A DNA stretch of 64,000 nucleotides from NCBI GenBank assembly GCA_949825045.1, contig OX463827.1, forward strand, positions 22,501-86,500. The letters are read 5' to 3'. The notes under the pieces were generated by a model. The model did no database searches. It was not told where the DNA came from and saw only the letters and a program-made list of their open reading frames with translations. Of the stretch, positions 19,970-30,688 are shown one piece after another. A program made the translations under genes and the position numbers. This stretch comes from Argyresthia goedartella (Eukaryota > Arthropoda > Insecta > Lepidoptera > Argyresthiidae). Position 1 is the first letter of the stretch, and every line of letters starts with the position of its first letter.

Positions 19970-20039
19970 GTGTTTCTAAGGAGCTCAGATGGTTTTCCTC
20001 CGCACACGGAGGAAAACCATCTGAGCTCCTTAGAAACAC
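19970..20039. repeat. Perfect 33-base snapback palindrome at the gag start of BEL copy 1
   Basis: Left arm 19970-20002, loop CACA 20003-20006, right arm 20007-20039. The right arm is an exact reverse complement of the left and replaces about ten bases present in BEL copy 2 at the same place (after the codons for SSAHG). The insertion shifts the frame from the native ATG at 19945 to a stop at 20050; translation could only resume from the ATG at 19970 in the restored frame. Confidence 0.9.
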
Positions 20040-21784
20040 TCCGTTTAGATAGGCATGATGTGGTATTGGAGCGGTCTATGGACGTTAAGGAACGCTACAA
20101 CAGGGTGCTCGAATTGTCCGCGCAGGCGGAAGCAGTTGATGGTTGCGCACCTGATAGGCTGTCACGGTTGCTAGGGGATGTCGACCAGTGTATGGAGATG
20201 GCAGCTGCTATCACGCAGAAGGCTGCGGACATACGTAGGCAGCGCGAGTCCAGCCGTGGTGGTGACATTGAAGCACCTCTGCCGCATCAGGGATCGGGGA
20301 CCAGGTTACCCGTTATACCTATGCCTACCTTTGACGGAGTGTCCGGTGAATGGATGAGCTTCATCAATCTGTTCGACAGTTTGGTGCACATGCGATCGGA
20401 CATTACCAAGTCTGTCAAAATGGCTCAGCTGGTGGCAGCATTGAGGGGTGAGCCCAGGGAGCTGGTCGCTCATTTGACAGTTACGGAGGGTAACTATGAA
20501 ACGGCCAGGCAATTGCTGGTCAGACGTTACCACAACAAACGGAGGTTGGCCGATACCCAACTGAACCGTTTGTTTTGCATCCCGGTTGTGAACAAGGTCG
20601 GGGCCATACAGACGGAAGTTTTGAACCCGTTGTTGTCCGTCACCAAGGCCCTAGAGAATCTTGGACTTCCGGTTGGTGAATGGTCCTACCTACTGCTGTA
20701 CATTGTACTTTCCCGCCTACCCGCTGACGTGCAGACTCGTTTCGAACAGTCTCACGGGAGGTCGGCCGAGGACCTGCCCGCCTTCTCCGACTTGGTCGGA
20801 TTTTTGGAAGAGGAGGCTCGACGGGCAGAGAATTTGGGGTTGACGGCCACCCATCCTTCGGAGCCACAGAGAGCTGCCGGGAGCGCTGTGAGTAGGGGCC
20901 CTCCGACGAGGAAGGACCGCACCAACCGGCAGTCGTATGGGACTGTGAGTGCATTGACCCCACATAGTGAGACCTGCCCATGTTGTAGGCAGATTGGCCA
21001 TGCTGTGGCCGATTGCAATAAGTTCGGGGAACTTAGGGTTGATGGACGGCGCCGGATGGCCAAGCAGCGGAGCTGGTGTTTCCTGTGCCTCGGGCCACAT
21101 ATGGCTAGGGACTGCACAAAATTGTGCGGATATTGTGGTGGGGCCCACAACAATTTGTTGTGCATGAACCGGTCCGGCCAACAGCCACCACAGGGCCGTA
21201 CCCAGGGTGACACGGCATGGGGCCCTGAGAATTCGTTTGCGACTCGGAGCGCAACTCAGGGGCCAATGTCCCCACGTGCACAGGGCGGTACTAGGGTGCA
21301 GGGCCGCACTCAGGGTCATCACATGGGGGGCCCTGAGTTTTCGGTTGCGACTCAGCATCCGACTCAGCGGGCAATGGGGCCACAAGCACGCAGCCACCCA
21401 GGGGTGCAGGGCCGCACTCAGGGTCATCACATGGGGGGCCCTGAGTTTTCGGTTGCGACTCAGCATCCGACTCAGCGGGACATTGGGTATGTTGAGCAGG
21501 CCGTAACGGGCGGGTGGCATGGGACACCTTCGAGCTATGCGGATGCGGCTCGGACGCCGCCTCAGTTGTCGCCCCGCTCGTCGCCTCGTCCTCGTCGGTC
21601 GCATGTGATGTCCCCCCCGCTCATGGAGCGGCCACGGTTGAATTCACGCCCACAACCCTTCGGGGGGCGTCGTAGGGTGGCAATGGAACCGGCGCGTGGG
21701 CCATTTGTACAATGGGACCCTCTGGCGTATAGCTGCCTACCTGATCGGTTACAGGCACAGTGGGGCCCCGGGGGTCCTCGCTAG
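19970..21784 (+). pseudogene. BEL/Pao gag of copy 1
   Basis: Nearly the whole gag is open in the frame entered at 19970. The native start at 19945 is cut off by the palindrome. An N-terminal helical DUF1759-type capsid region is followed by zinc knuckles [27 protein letters not shown] and CGYCGGAHNNLLC (about 20970-21160). A low-complexity Gln/Thr/Gly region then contains a 108-base tandem duplication (units at 21296 and 21404) that copy 2 lacks. The frame ends at TAG 21782-21784, where copy 2 has TAT. Confidence 0.85.
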
Positions 21785-23986
21785 GAATTTGCGGCCCAAC
21801 AATTTGTTGCCCCCCAACCGGAGACGGTGGTGTTACCGATCGCCTCTGTGCTTGTTTGGGATTTGGCGGGCAACCCAACATACGTTCGCGCCCTATTAGA
21901 TTCTGGAGCTCAGGGCTGCATTGTATCGAACGATTTAGCAAAATGGTTGGGCCTCAAGGTAAATAGGTATAATAATTCAATACGGGGCGTGGGGAATGTT
22001 ACGGTTACGAATGTAGTTGGTCAATCGGTGATCACGTTCTCTCCACGTTATGACATTTTGACAAAAACATCCGTGCAAGCTTTAGTAATGACGCATGTCA
22101 TGGGCAAACACCCCTTGGTGAAGTTGAATCCGGCCGTTCGACTCCTGACGTCAGGACTCAAGTTGGCGGATCCCGATTTTGACACTCCAGCCCCGGTCGA
22201 TCTGCTACTGGGAGCAGACGTTTTGGGTAGGTTTCTGTTGTCGGATCGGCGAGTTCTTCAGCCGGACGGGTTGATTGCTGTGGATACTAAGTTTGGTCAC
22301 GTGATCATGGGTCCGGCATTGCCAATGGTTAGGCCTGCCGAGTCAGATGGCATACTTATTGGCTCAGCGTTGTCAGACGCTATCCAACGGTTCTGGGAGA
22401 TAGAGGAACCTCCCACCGCTCGTCGAGTCGACGCAGACGAAGAAGAGTGCGAGTTGTTTTACCAGAATAGTACTGGTCGCCTTCGTTCTGGTCGTTTTGT
22501 AACTCGACTGCCTTTCAGGGCCGATCGACCGCCACTAGGAGAATCTAGGAAGATGGCTGAGACGAGATTGATGTCGATGGAGCGTAGGATGTCAAGGGAC
22601 GCCGTATTTAAACAAAAATACGTCGATTTCATGAGGGAGTATGAGTCGTTAGGACACATGTCGGTATCGGGTGTGGACTGGAGATCTGAGGATCATTGTT
22701 TCCTTCCACACCATGCCGTCCTACGAACCCCTACCGGCAAGATTCGAGTTGTTTTTGATGGGTCAGCACCTACCTCGAACGGGATGTCCCTGAATCAGTG
22801 TCTACATTCGGGACCCAAGTTGAGTCGTGATATTTCGGATATTCTCACGAGCTTTCGGAGGCACCAGGTTGTATTTGTCGCAGACATTCGGATGATGTTT
22901 AGGCAAACGGTAATTCATCCGGCTGACAGAAGGTATCAGTTGATACTTTGGCGTGAGTCCACGGCCGAGCCAGTCAAGGTCTATGAGTTGAACACGAACA
23001 CGTATGGGTTACGGTCTAGCCCGTATTTGGCGATGCGTACCCTGCGGGAGTTGGCGTCGCGTGACCGTGTGAGCTATCCTAGAGCCGCCGCTATCCTGGA
23101 GCAAGATTTGTACGTCGATGACGTCTGCACAGGGGCAGCCAGTGTAGAGGAAGCTCTGGACCGACGTGACGAGCTCATTCAATTGCTGGAACGAGGCGGC
23201 TATGAACTACGCAAGTGGATGTCCAACTCCCCTGAGTTGATGGCTGGTCTCCCAGATGAGTTTCAACAAGACCCGCACGTTTTTGAGAATCCTGACAACC
23301 CTAACATGTTGTCAATGCTTGGAATTCAGTACCGGCCCGTCCATGATGAGTTTACCTATCGGGTGGTTTTAGAAACACCGAAGGCCTGGACGAAGCGGTC
23401 AGTACTGTCAACGATTGCGAGAACGTTCGACCCGAATGGATGGATTTCTCCAGTCACCTTTGCTCTCAAATGTTTTATGCAAAGGCTATGGGCGGCTCAG
23501 TTGACCTGGGACACCCACCTCTCAGGTGATTTGTTGACTGATTGGACGCAAATGTTCACTTCGCTATCGGACATAAATAATGTATCGCTGCCGAGGAAAT
23601 TGGTCCCTGCTGGGGATTACAGGGCAACCCTTCACGGGTTTTGTGATGCCTCTGAACGAGGGTTTGCGGCAGCGGTTTATTTGCGAACCGTCACCTCCAC
23701 CGGGGAGGTCGACGTGCGTTTGGTTTTGGCAAAAAGCAAGGTAGCGCCTATTCGGACAAGGATGACGATTCCAAAACTGGAACTGTCCGGGGCTGCTCTT
23801 TTGACCAAACTTTTGAATCACACTCTAACAGTGTTGGGTGGGTCAGTGGTTTTGGAGGATACGGTGTACGCGTGGACGGACAGCCAGATTGTTTTGTGCT
23901 GGCTGAAGGCTTCGGTCCATAACTTAGAGGTTTTTGTCGCGAACCGTGTCTCCCAGATTGTGTCGTCTGAGGTCCCACTGACTTAG
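21785..23986 (+). pseudogene. BEL/Pao protease, reverse transcriptase and RNase H of copy 1
   Basis: This continues the gag frame directly after the TAG. The aspartic protease has LLDSGAQG (near 21895). The Pao-type reverse transcriptase has [10 protein letters not shown] and the catalytic YVDD near 23110. RNase H starts with [14 protein letters not shown] (near 23635) and includes [11 protein letters not shown] (near 23875). It ends at a second TAG (23984-23986) where copy 2 has TGG for tryptophan. Apart from the nonsense codons the domains look complete. Confidence 0.85.
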
Positions 23987-25675
23987 AGACATGTACCAGG
24001 AGAATTGAACCCGTCTGATTGTGCATCCAGGGGATGTCGGGCTCCTGAACTCGTTAGACACCATTTGTGGTGGGGACCACCCTGGCTTGCCAGGAGAGAA
24101 TCGGACTGGCCCCACAGCCATGTAGTAGTATCTTCGGATCATGGCCCCAGAGCGGCCGTGCATGTTACCCAGAAGGCTGAGGACCCTGACGCCGGGTTTC
24201 TGCTGGACCGGTATAGCTCACTTGACAAGTTGATAAACGTGTCCACTTGGATTAGGAGATTCGCTCGAAATTGTCGTACTCCTCGCGATCAGCGAACGTT
24301 GAACCCTATTCTGACTCCGGCAGAGCGAAACGAGTCGCTACTGAATTTGGTCCGGTTGGTACAGTCCTCGAAGTTTGGGGCAGAATTGGAGATTATACGA
24401 AGTGGACGTTCGAAATTGAAGGGAGCCGTCGCGCGTCTCAACCCCTTTGTTGATTCGACCGGGTTACTTCGGGTAGGAGGAAGATTGCGCAATGCGAATC
24501 TGTCGTATTCGGCTCGTCACCCACTTCTGCTCCCCAAGGGGGGACAGTTAGTTGAATTGCTGGTGACTGATCGTCATATTAAAAACGCGCATGCCGGCTG
24601 TAACGCGTTGTTGGCCACGCTCCAGCGGGAGTTTTGGATCTTATCTGCCCGCCGTGTCATACGGAACATCGTGTTTCGGTGCATGCCTTGTTATCGACTT
24701 AAGGCTGCCACGATGCAACCTCTCATGGGGGACTTGCCCCCTGATCGTGTGAATGAGGTCAGACCGTTTTCAGGTGTTGGTACGGATTTTGCAGGACCGT
24801 TTATGGTGAAGAGTTCACGATTGCGTAACGCTAAGCAATACAAGGCGTACCTGTGTGTGTTTGTTTGTTTATCCACCAAGGCGGTACATCTCGAGCTCGT
24901 TGCTGATCTCTCGACAGAGGCTTTCATTGCTTGTTTGGATAGGTTTGTTTCTCGAAGGGGACTTCCAACTTTGATCCGCTCTGATAACGGCACTAACTAC
25001 GTCGGTGCGGAACGATACTTACGAGAGATAGTCAACTTTTTGAATGTAAATAAAGTGGATATTGGAACGGCCCTCTCCCGTCGGGGTATACAGTGGACCT
25101 TCAGCCCGCCGAGTTGCCCCCATTGGGGTGGGATTTTTGAGGCCGTAGTTAAGTCAGCGAAGACGCACTTAGGGCGTATAGTAGGTCAGACCGCGCTGAC
25201 TTTTGAGGAGCTCGCGACATTGTTTTGTAAGATCGAGGCCGTTCTCAATTCGCGACCGTTGTGTCCGCTCAGCTCGGATCCAAATGACCTGGAGGCTCTG
25301 ACCCCAGGCCATTTCTTGATAGGACAGCCACTTAACGCGTTGCCCGAGCACCCCTTCGAGGGAGTGAAATTGTATCGGTTGTCAAGGTATCAGATGTTGC
25401 AGCAGTTTACTCAGAATTTCTGGAAGCGTTGGTCGCTCGAGTATCTGCATATCTTACAACAGCGCCTTAAGTGGACTGACAAAACCAGCCCCCCTAGTGT
25501 TGGTGACCTCGTGCTGGTTAAGGATGCTAACCTACCGCCACTACGTTGGCGCAGGGGGCGCCTTGTTAACTTGTTCCCTGGCAAGGACGGGACCCCCCGG
25601 TCTGCAGAGGTTCTAGTAGGAGGCTCGGTTCTAAAACGAGCGGTAGCAACGTTGTCTCGGCTGCCCGTAGATTAA
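23987..25675 (+). pseudogene. BEL/Pao integrase of copy 1
   Basis: Same frame again after the second TAG. An N-terminal zinc domain is seen (HIKNAHAG with CMPC near 24570-24690). The DDE core follows: GTDFAGPF near 24780, SDNGTNYVG near 24980 and [14 protein letters not shown] near 25120. The C-terminal DUF5641-type domain has [14 protein letters not shown]. The stop is TAA at 25673. All three catalytic acids are present, so only the upstream stops separate this from a working enzyme. Confidence 0.85.
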
Positions 25676-25707
25676 GGGACAGGTGGGTGCCTGTCCGGGC
25701 GGGTGAT

Positions 25708-26211
25708 TGTTCGATTCAGAATCGATACTCGATCGATGGTTTCGGAACGGCCATTTTGAATTTGACGGAGCTGCCACAGAGCAGTTTTTTGACAACTGAC
25801 AGACGAAAAGCCCCCGCATGTGACGCGTATTGATTTTGGGCATTAAAATTAAATCGTAAGCCATCTGGAATTGTATTCGGGCTCCCCTCAGGATTGTCTT
25901 ATAGCTGAGTGTATTGTGGTTCCCCGAACCAGATAAAGTTCGTATTTACGTAACACTGTGCGCGTCGAAGCTGGCCTGCCAGCCATACCTGGTTGGCTGA
26001 AGAACCTGTCTACCAAGAAGAGCCTAGGGTGCACCCAGGCCTTGCAGAGAGACAGGAGTTTGACGGGAACGAAGCACAGACCAGGTCAGATAGAATCTAT
26101 TTACTTTAGCTCGGTGAATCGCCGACGTTCTTGCTTCTTGGCATCTGATCGCTACGCTACCTCGTAGCTATGGGCCCCTGCGAGGTCATCGGGTGCCGAG
26201 AGGCCTGAACA
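25708..26211 (+). repeat. 3' LTR of BEL copy 1
   Basis: 504 bases, preceded by a purine-rich GGGCGGGTGA tract that serves as polypurine tract. It is followed by target duplication ATTGC at 26212-26216. Confidence 0.95.
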
Positions 26212-26216
26212 ATTGC

Positions 26217-26530
26217 TTTCTATACTACACATGTGGTTGGCGTAGGCTGTATCTACGCGACACTTGAGTTTGGCTCTTAACTCGCTGAATGAGACGTAGT
26301 CAGCCGGCCTCCTCCTCGTTTTCCATTTACGGTGGAGTATGGCCTTCGTGGCCAAGTCCCTTATTATGTCAACTGTGATCCACACCGGGTATCTCCCGGT
26401 AATAACTTGTAGGCTGGGTTGGTCTGGTCTTCTTCGGGATACAGTTTTGAAGACTTCGTGAATAGAATCGTAGAAGCGACCGACTGCCGTCTCTACATCA
26501 GTAGCTTTGAGAACACTGAGGATGAGGAAG
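26217..26530 (-). pseudogene. Minus-strand LINE coding, right of BEL insertion
   Basis: On the minus strand it reads RYPVWITVDIIRDLATKAI, then KWKTRRRPADYVSF and NHMCSIESN: the endonuclease-to-reverse-transcriptase linker of a Jockey/CR1-type LINE. It stops at the ATTGC target duplication and resumes at 18853 on the other side of the BEL element. Confidence 0.75.
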
Positions 26531-28269
26531 ACATTGTGATGTCAGAGTAAAAGAAGCTCGCAGGCGTAGTAATGACTATTTTGAATATTAGCGGCACTTG
26601 ATAGGCCCAAATCAGTTTAACCAATTTGTTAACTTAATCAGCGCCCAGGAAACTGGCAGTTAGTGTTATAGTAAACTCTAACAACAGGTCATTCACGTGT
26701 GCTTCCATACTTTCGTTCCATAGTAGTAGAAATATCCTATCAATTTGGATTAATAGCCTACACTCTACAATGCTTGAAAATTAAAATTATGGTTAGTCGG
26801 AGAATTTGGGGAGTGAAACGGTATATAGCCTGTAGTATAGCATATTGTACAGAGGGTTAATTCATTCAAATCTCCGGGATCTTTACTTATTTTTCTGCTT
26901 ATCATATCCCTCTTTGTTTATACAGGTGATATTTAATGTGTGAACAAAGGAAATACGGATATTAGATAAAATGTATTTTATTGAAATAGTTTGGAAGGCC
27001 GAGGACAGTGGAATGTTATTTATAGGTACCTATTTATAAATATTTACAGGCGATGTTAAAATACACCGCATAGCGTACTCCCTCGCACTCCAGTGATGGC
27101 AAGCCGTGCTGATCCTTATTTTATGCAGATGTGACTTTTAACTGCTTGAAGTGATTACAGAGGAGAAGATATTACCGGGAGAAAGAGAGCTACGCGGCGG
27201 TGATTCTGCCTCGGGAGATCTCGGATGTTACCCAACATTTTATTTTATGTTATTTTTAATGATAAACATTGGCATTTTTTAACTTTATAATTATGGTTGA
27301 TCTGTATAAAAATCTCGATAGAATTTCAAACAATAAAATTATGAAGGTCAACGTTCTCATCAACTTGAATAATAATATAAGTGAAATTTTGTAGAAATTT
27401 CAAACAATTAGGTATCTATCTACACTGACTCGTTATTACAATGATGTTATAGGCTAGATCATATCAACAATGAGCAATTTGATAACTTCGCGGCCTTCTC
27501 AATCATCATCATCATTATCTCGTCCTGTCACCCCTCAACACAGATCTCTATTCGTTCAGATCTTATCCATCTGCCTTAGCTCCACCCAGTCTGAGCTCAA
27601 AATGGCAGCCTCTTGAGTGTTGCCACGTTGTTTTGGGGCGACCTTTCTTTCGCTTCCCTCATGGGCACCATTTGAGGGTTATTTTTGACAATTCTTCGTC
27701 AGGGCTACTTATATCGTGGCCAATCCATCGCTACTTCCTGGTGATTACCTCCGTCTCCAACGACTTCTGGTACGTGAGTCTCCACAATTCTGCATTTGAG
27801 ATTGTGTTTGGTCAGAATATTTTCAATATTTGTCTCAAGCATTTATTGACCCACGTTCTCAATGAGTCCGTTTTAAATATATAAATTTTGGACAATGTAA
27901 TAAATAAAGGTGCAAGTTCGTAACCGACCGCTACTGCAGACGACGTGTCGCTGAAGCAAGTGAGCGAGAGTGAGCGTATTTACGTAAGTCATTCGACACG
28001 TGAGGTCTCACTCACTCACCTCGGTGACACGTCATTTGCAGTTACAATAGGCTACACAGATGCACCTACACCTTATTCATATTTACATAAATACAAATAT
28101 AATCCATCATATGGAAACCATCCACCATTCAAAAACTTACAAATAATTAAGATCGTTCGGTTAATCAATCGAATGGAGTTCAAGGACACAGTTTTTGCAC
28201 AAGTTTCAATTGTTTATTTATTTACACTATGTTGTAACATCCGCCAAGTATCGGCTTGGTTCTCAGTCA
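26531..28269 (+). other. Non-coding region downstream of the dpr-like gene
   Basis: No supported gene. Minus-strand AATAAA signals near 28213-28222 could end the dpr-like transcript about 50 bases after its stop. The part from 27480 to 27890 has a more complex, repeat-like composition, but I cannot name a family. Confidence 0.4.
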
Positions 28270-28421
28270 CTATGCGAATGCTGCGCCGCGGTGTGGCAAA
28301 TGCAGCGCGGTCAGTGCGGACACTGCGGTTACTGCGGTGGTGAGCAGCAGCGCGGGAGGCGGGGCGAGGACACGGGCGCGGGGGGCACCGCTGCGGCTCA
28401 GCGTCGCCGCCATCTTGTCAC
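28270..28421 (-). CDS. dpr: dpr-like exon 6: C-terminal hydrophobic tail
   Basis: Acceptor TATTGCAG|GTG at 28422. It encodes [11 protein letters not shown], a Pro/Ala/Arg stretch and the hydrophobic segment [17 protein letters not shown] close to the TAG stop at 28270-28272, consistent with a membrane or GPI anchor as in other Dpr proteins. The composition is very GC-rich compared with the surrounding introns. Confidence 0.82.
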
Positions 28422-30645
28422 CTGCAATACACATGCATAGCTTATTCACTCTTTCTTAAAAGACACTGCCACTTGTATGTATGTGTACGGTGTTCTGAAG
28501 GGATACTGACTGCCCTGCGTGACGTAGACGAGGATGCGCGCGGGCTCGGTGTTGGGCGCGCGGCAAGAGTAGTTCCCACCGTGCTCGGGCGCTGCTCTGC
28601 GCACGGTCAGCGTGGACTGCGTCTTGGCGCCGGGCTCCGTGCGCACCGTGACGCCCGCTGATGCGTCGTAGTTGATCATGCGCTCATTGTGGAACCAGAA
28701 CACGTACTGCGGCGGCACCGGCGACTGACGACAACACAACAATAAAGCTTAAATTACATCATGACCCTGAGGGGCTAAAATTGCGTGAGAGCAGAGCAAA
28801 TGGCATTATACCCTCATAATGCCATTTGCTCTGCTCTCACGCAATTTTCGTGGGACCTAGCAAATTGAATTAGTTTATAGCATGTACAATTTTATTTACA
28901 AGAACCGCAGCTGGGGCATGGGTTGTGACTCGTTAGGGTAGTTCCTAGCCTTGGAATACGAATCACCCGGCGTCTTCGCCTCTTGACGGCAAGCAGGAGG
29001 GCGTCAGGGAAGGTTGAGTGTAGAGCGCGTCGGCAGGTCTCAAGGTGTCAAGGGCCAGACAGAATGAAAAGATGAAGGTTGCAGTACAGGAATCAAGTAG
29101 GGTGGACGTTTGTCCCTGTTGAACATAAAATCCTAAGTACACGAGAGATAAAATTGCGACTGCGATGTTCCCTTCTCCGACTTCGTCCAGGCACACCTAG
29201 AGGTCGGGGAGCCGTGAAGGGAACTACCTATCAGAGGCAGTAGGGATTGCAGCAGGTGGAAAACTAAATAAAGTGTACGTCCGAAGTTTTCGGAGATCAG
29301 CTTAAGACAACTAAAAATATAATAGCTTTGATAAGTATTAGATAAGTATTTGAAAATTTATCTAGAATAACTAGAAATAAACAAATGAAATGAAATGAAC
29401 AAAACCTATATTTAGCATTAAAACTATTTACAATAACTAAAAGGTGAAAATACAGTATGTTACAGCATGTTGGCTGATGCGATACAGATTGATAATTAGA
29501 TGATTGTTGGTTGAATGCTAGTTCTAGCTAGTTAGTGCACGTGTATTAGTCATCACCACTCACTTTCTCGATGATGCAGACGAGACTGAGCGCAGAGCCC
29601 TGGTCCACGTGGTGCTCGTCCGCACCAAGGATGAACGCTTCCGGCACCGCCACGTGCAGCGTTACCTGCCGTGACAGCACGCCGCCGCTCGTAGACACCT
29701 GGACACACACACTCCTATACTTCTATACCTACAAGCCTACGCGTGTGACCAGAAAATTATTGAATCTCTGCTCAGCTGAATGATGTTCAGCGAAGTATTA
29801 TGATTGATCTACAACTAATATCGAGCAAACCTTTTCTGTTTCGACCAGCCACTAATGGCAACCTATTCGTCATTATCATGCCTTACAACAAATATTAGTA
29901 CATTTCTTAGGAGGTCGTAAAGAAGCCTTTTCGAACGAGTTACGAAGATAATTTTATCGCCTGAGAACCCAAAGTCAAGCGGCAAAGGTGCTATTTTGAG
30001 GTTAGAATGCGGAAAAAACATTTATATATAGGCACATTCTAGGCCCACACTAGTATATCCTGTGTCGTGGGTACCAGAAAATAGCGACGTCATACACATA
30101 TAAACATCGAAGATATGGGAATGTATTCTTCCCCCGCAGTCGGGATTCGAACTCGGGACCTCTTGCTTAGGAGGCAGAGCCTAGAAATGCAACACCACAG
30201 AGGTCGGAACCCCCCATTAGCGTTGATTTAAGATTGACATGATGACACCATTGACTGATCATTGTGGATTGATTGTGTTGGGTATTTATATATTCAACGC
30301 CTCACTCACTTACAGTAGTGATGACATAATCAGAGAACTATCAGACTGAACATGTTGAACCTAGGCGCGGAAGGGTACATACCTGACACTCATAAGTGCC
30401 GTTGTCACGCTGCTGCACGTACTTGATCTGCAGCGTCCAGTCGTCGCGGCCGTCCGCGTGCAGCACCTGGAAGCGCTCGTCCGACGTGTACATGAACAGC
30501 CCGGCCGACAGAATGTGCCAATCACGTCGACGCACCCACGACACCTGCACACACACAAACACAGTCACAGTCGTGACGTGTACATGAATAGCCCGGCTGA
30601 TAGGATGATGATGAGTCACTTCGACGCACCCACGACACCTGCACA

Positions 30646-30688
<43 letters not shown>

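Larger units (their letters stand above)
18859..26211 (+). mobile_element. BEL/Pao LTR retrotransposon, copy 1
   Basis: The element has two 504-base LTRs starting TGTTCGATTC and ending GGCCTGAACA, flanked by the 5-base target duplication ATTGC (18854-18858 and 26212-26216). By eye the LTRs are identical, so the insertion is recent. It is inserted in the minus-strand LINE coding sequence. Internally: primer-binding site, ~580-base leader, and one gag-pol frame with aspartic protease, reverse transcriptase, RNase H and integrase. The frame is broken by a palindromic insertion just after the ATG and by in-frame TAG codons at 21782 and 23984. The element was presumably mobilised in trans or mutated after insertion. 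Confidence 0.95.

Noticed and set aside
20717..21604. 295-codon minus-strand ORF over BEL gag
   Set aside because: It is a shadow of the real gag frame with no domain; GC bias of gag opens the opposite frame.
28195..28459. Plus-strand ORFs near 28.3 kb
   Set aside because: Antisense to the last dpr-like exon; no motif.
28777..28848. MicroRNA precursor
   Set aside because: The arms pair perfectly over 33 bases with a tiny loop and no bulges, unlike typical insect precursors; kept only as a hairpin finding.
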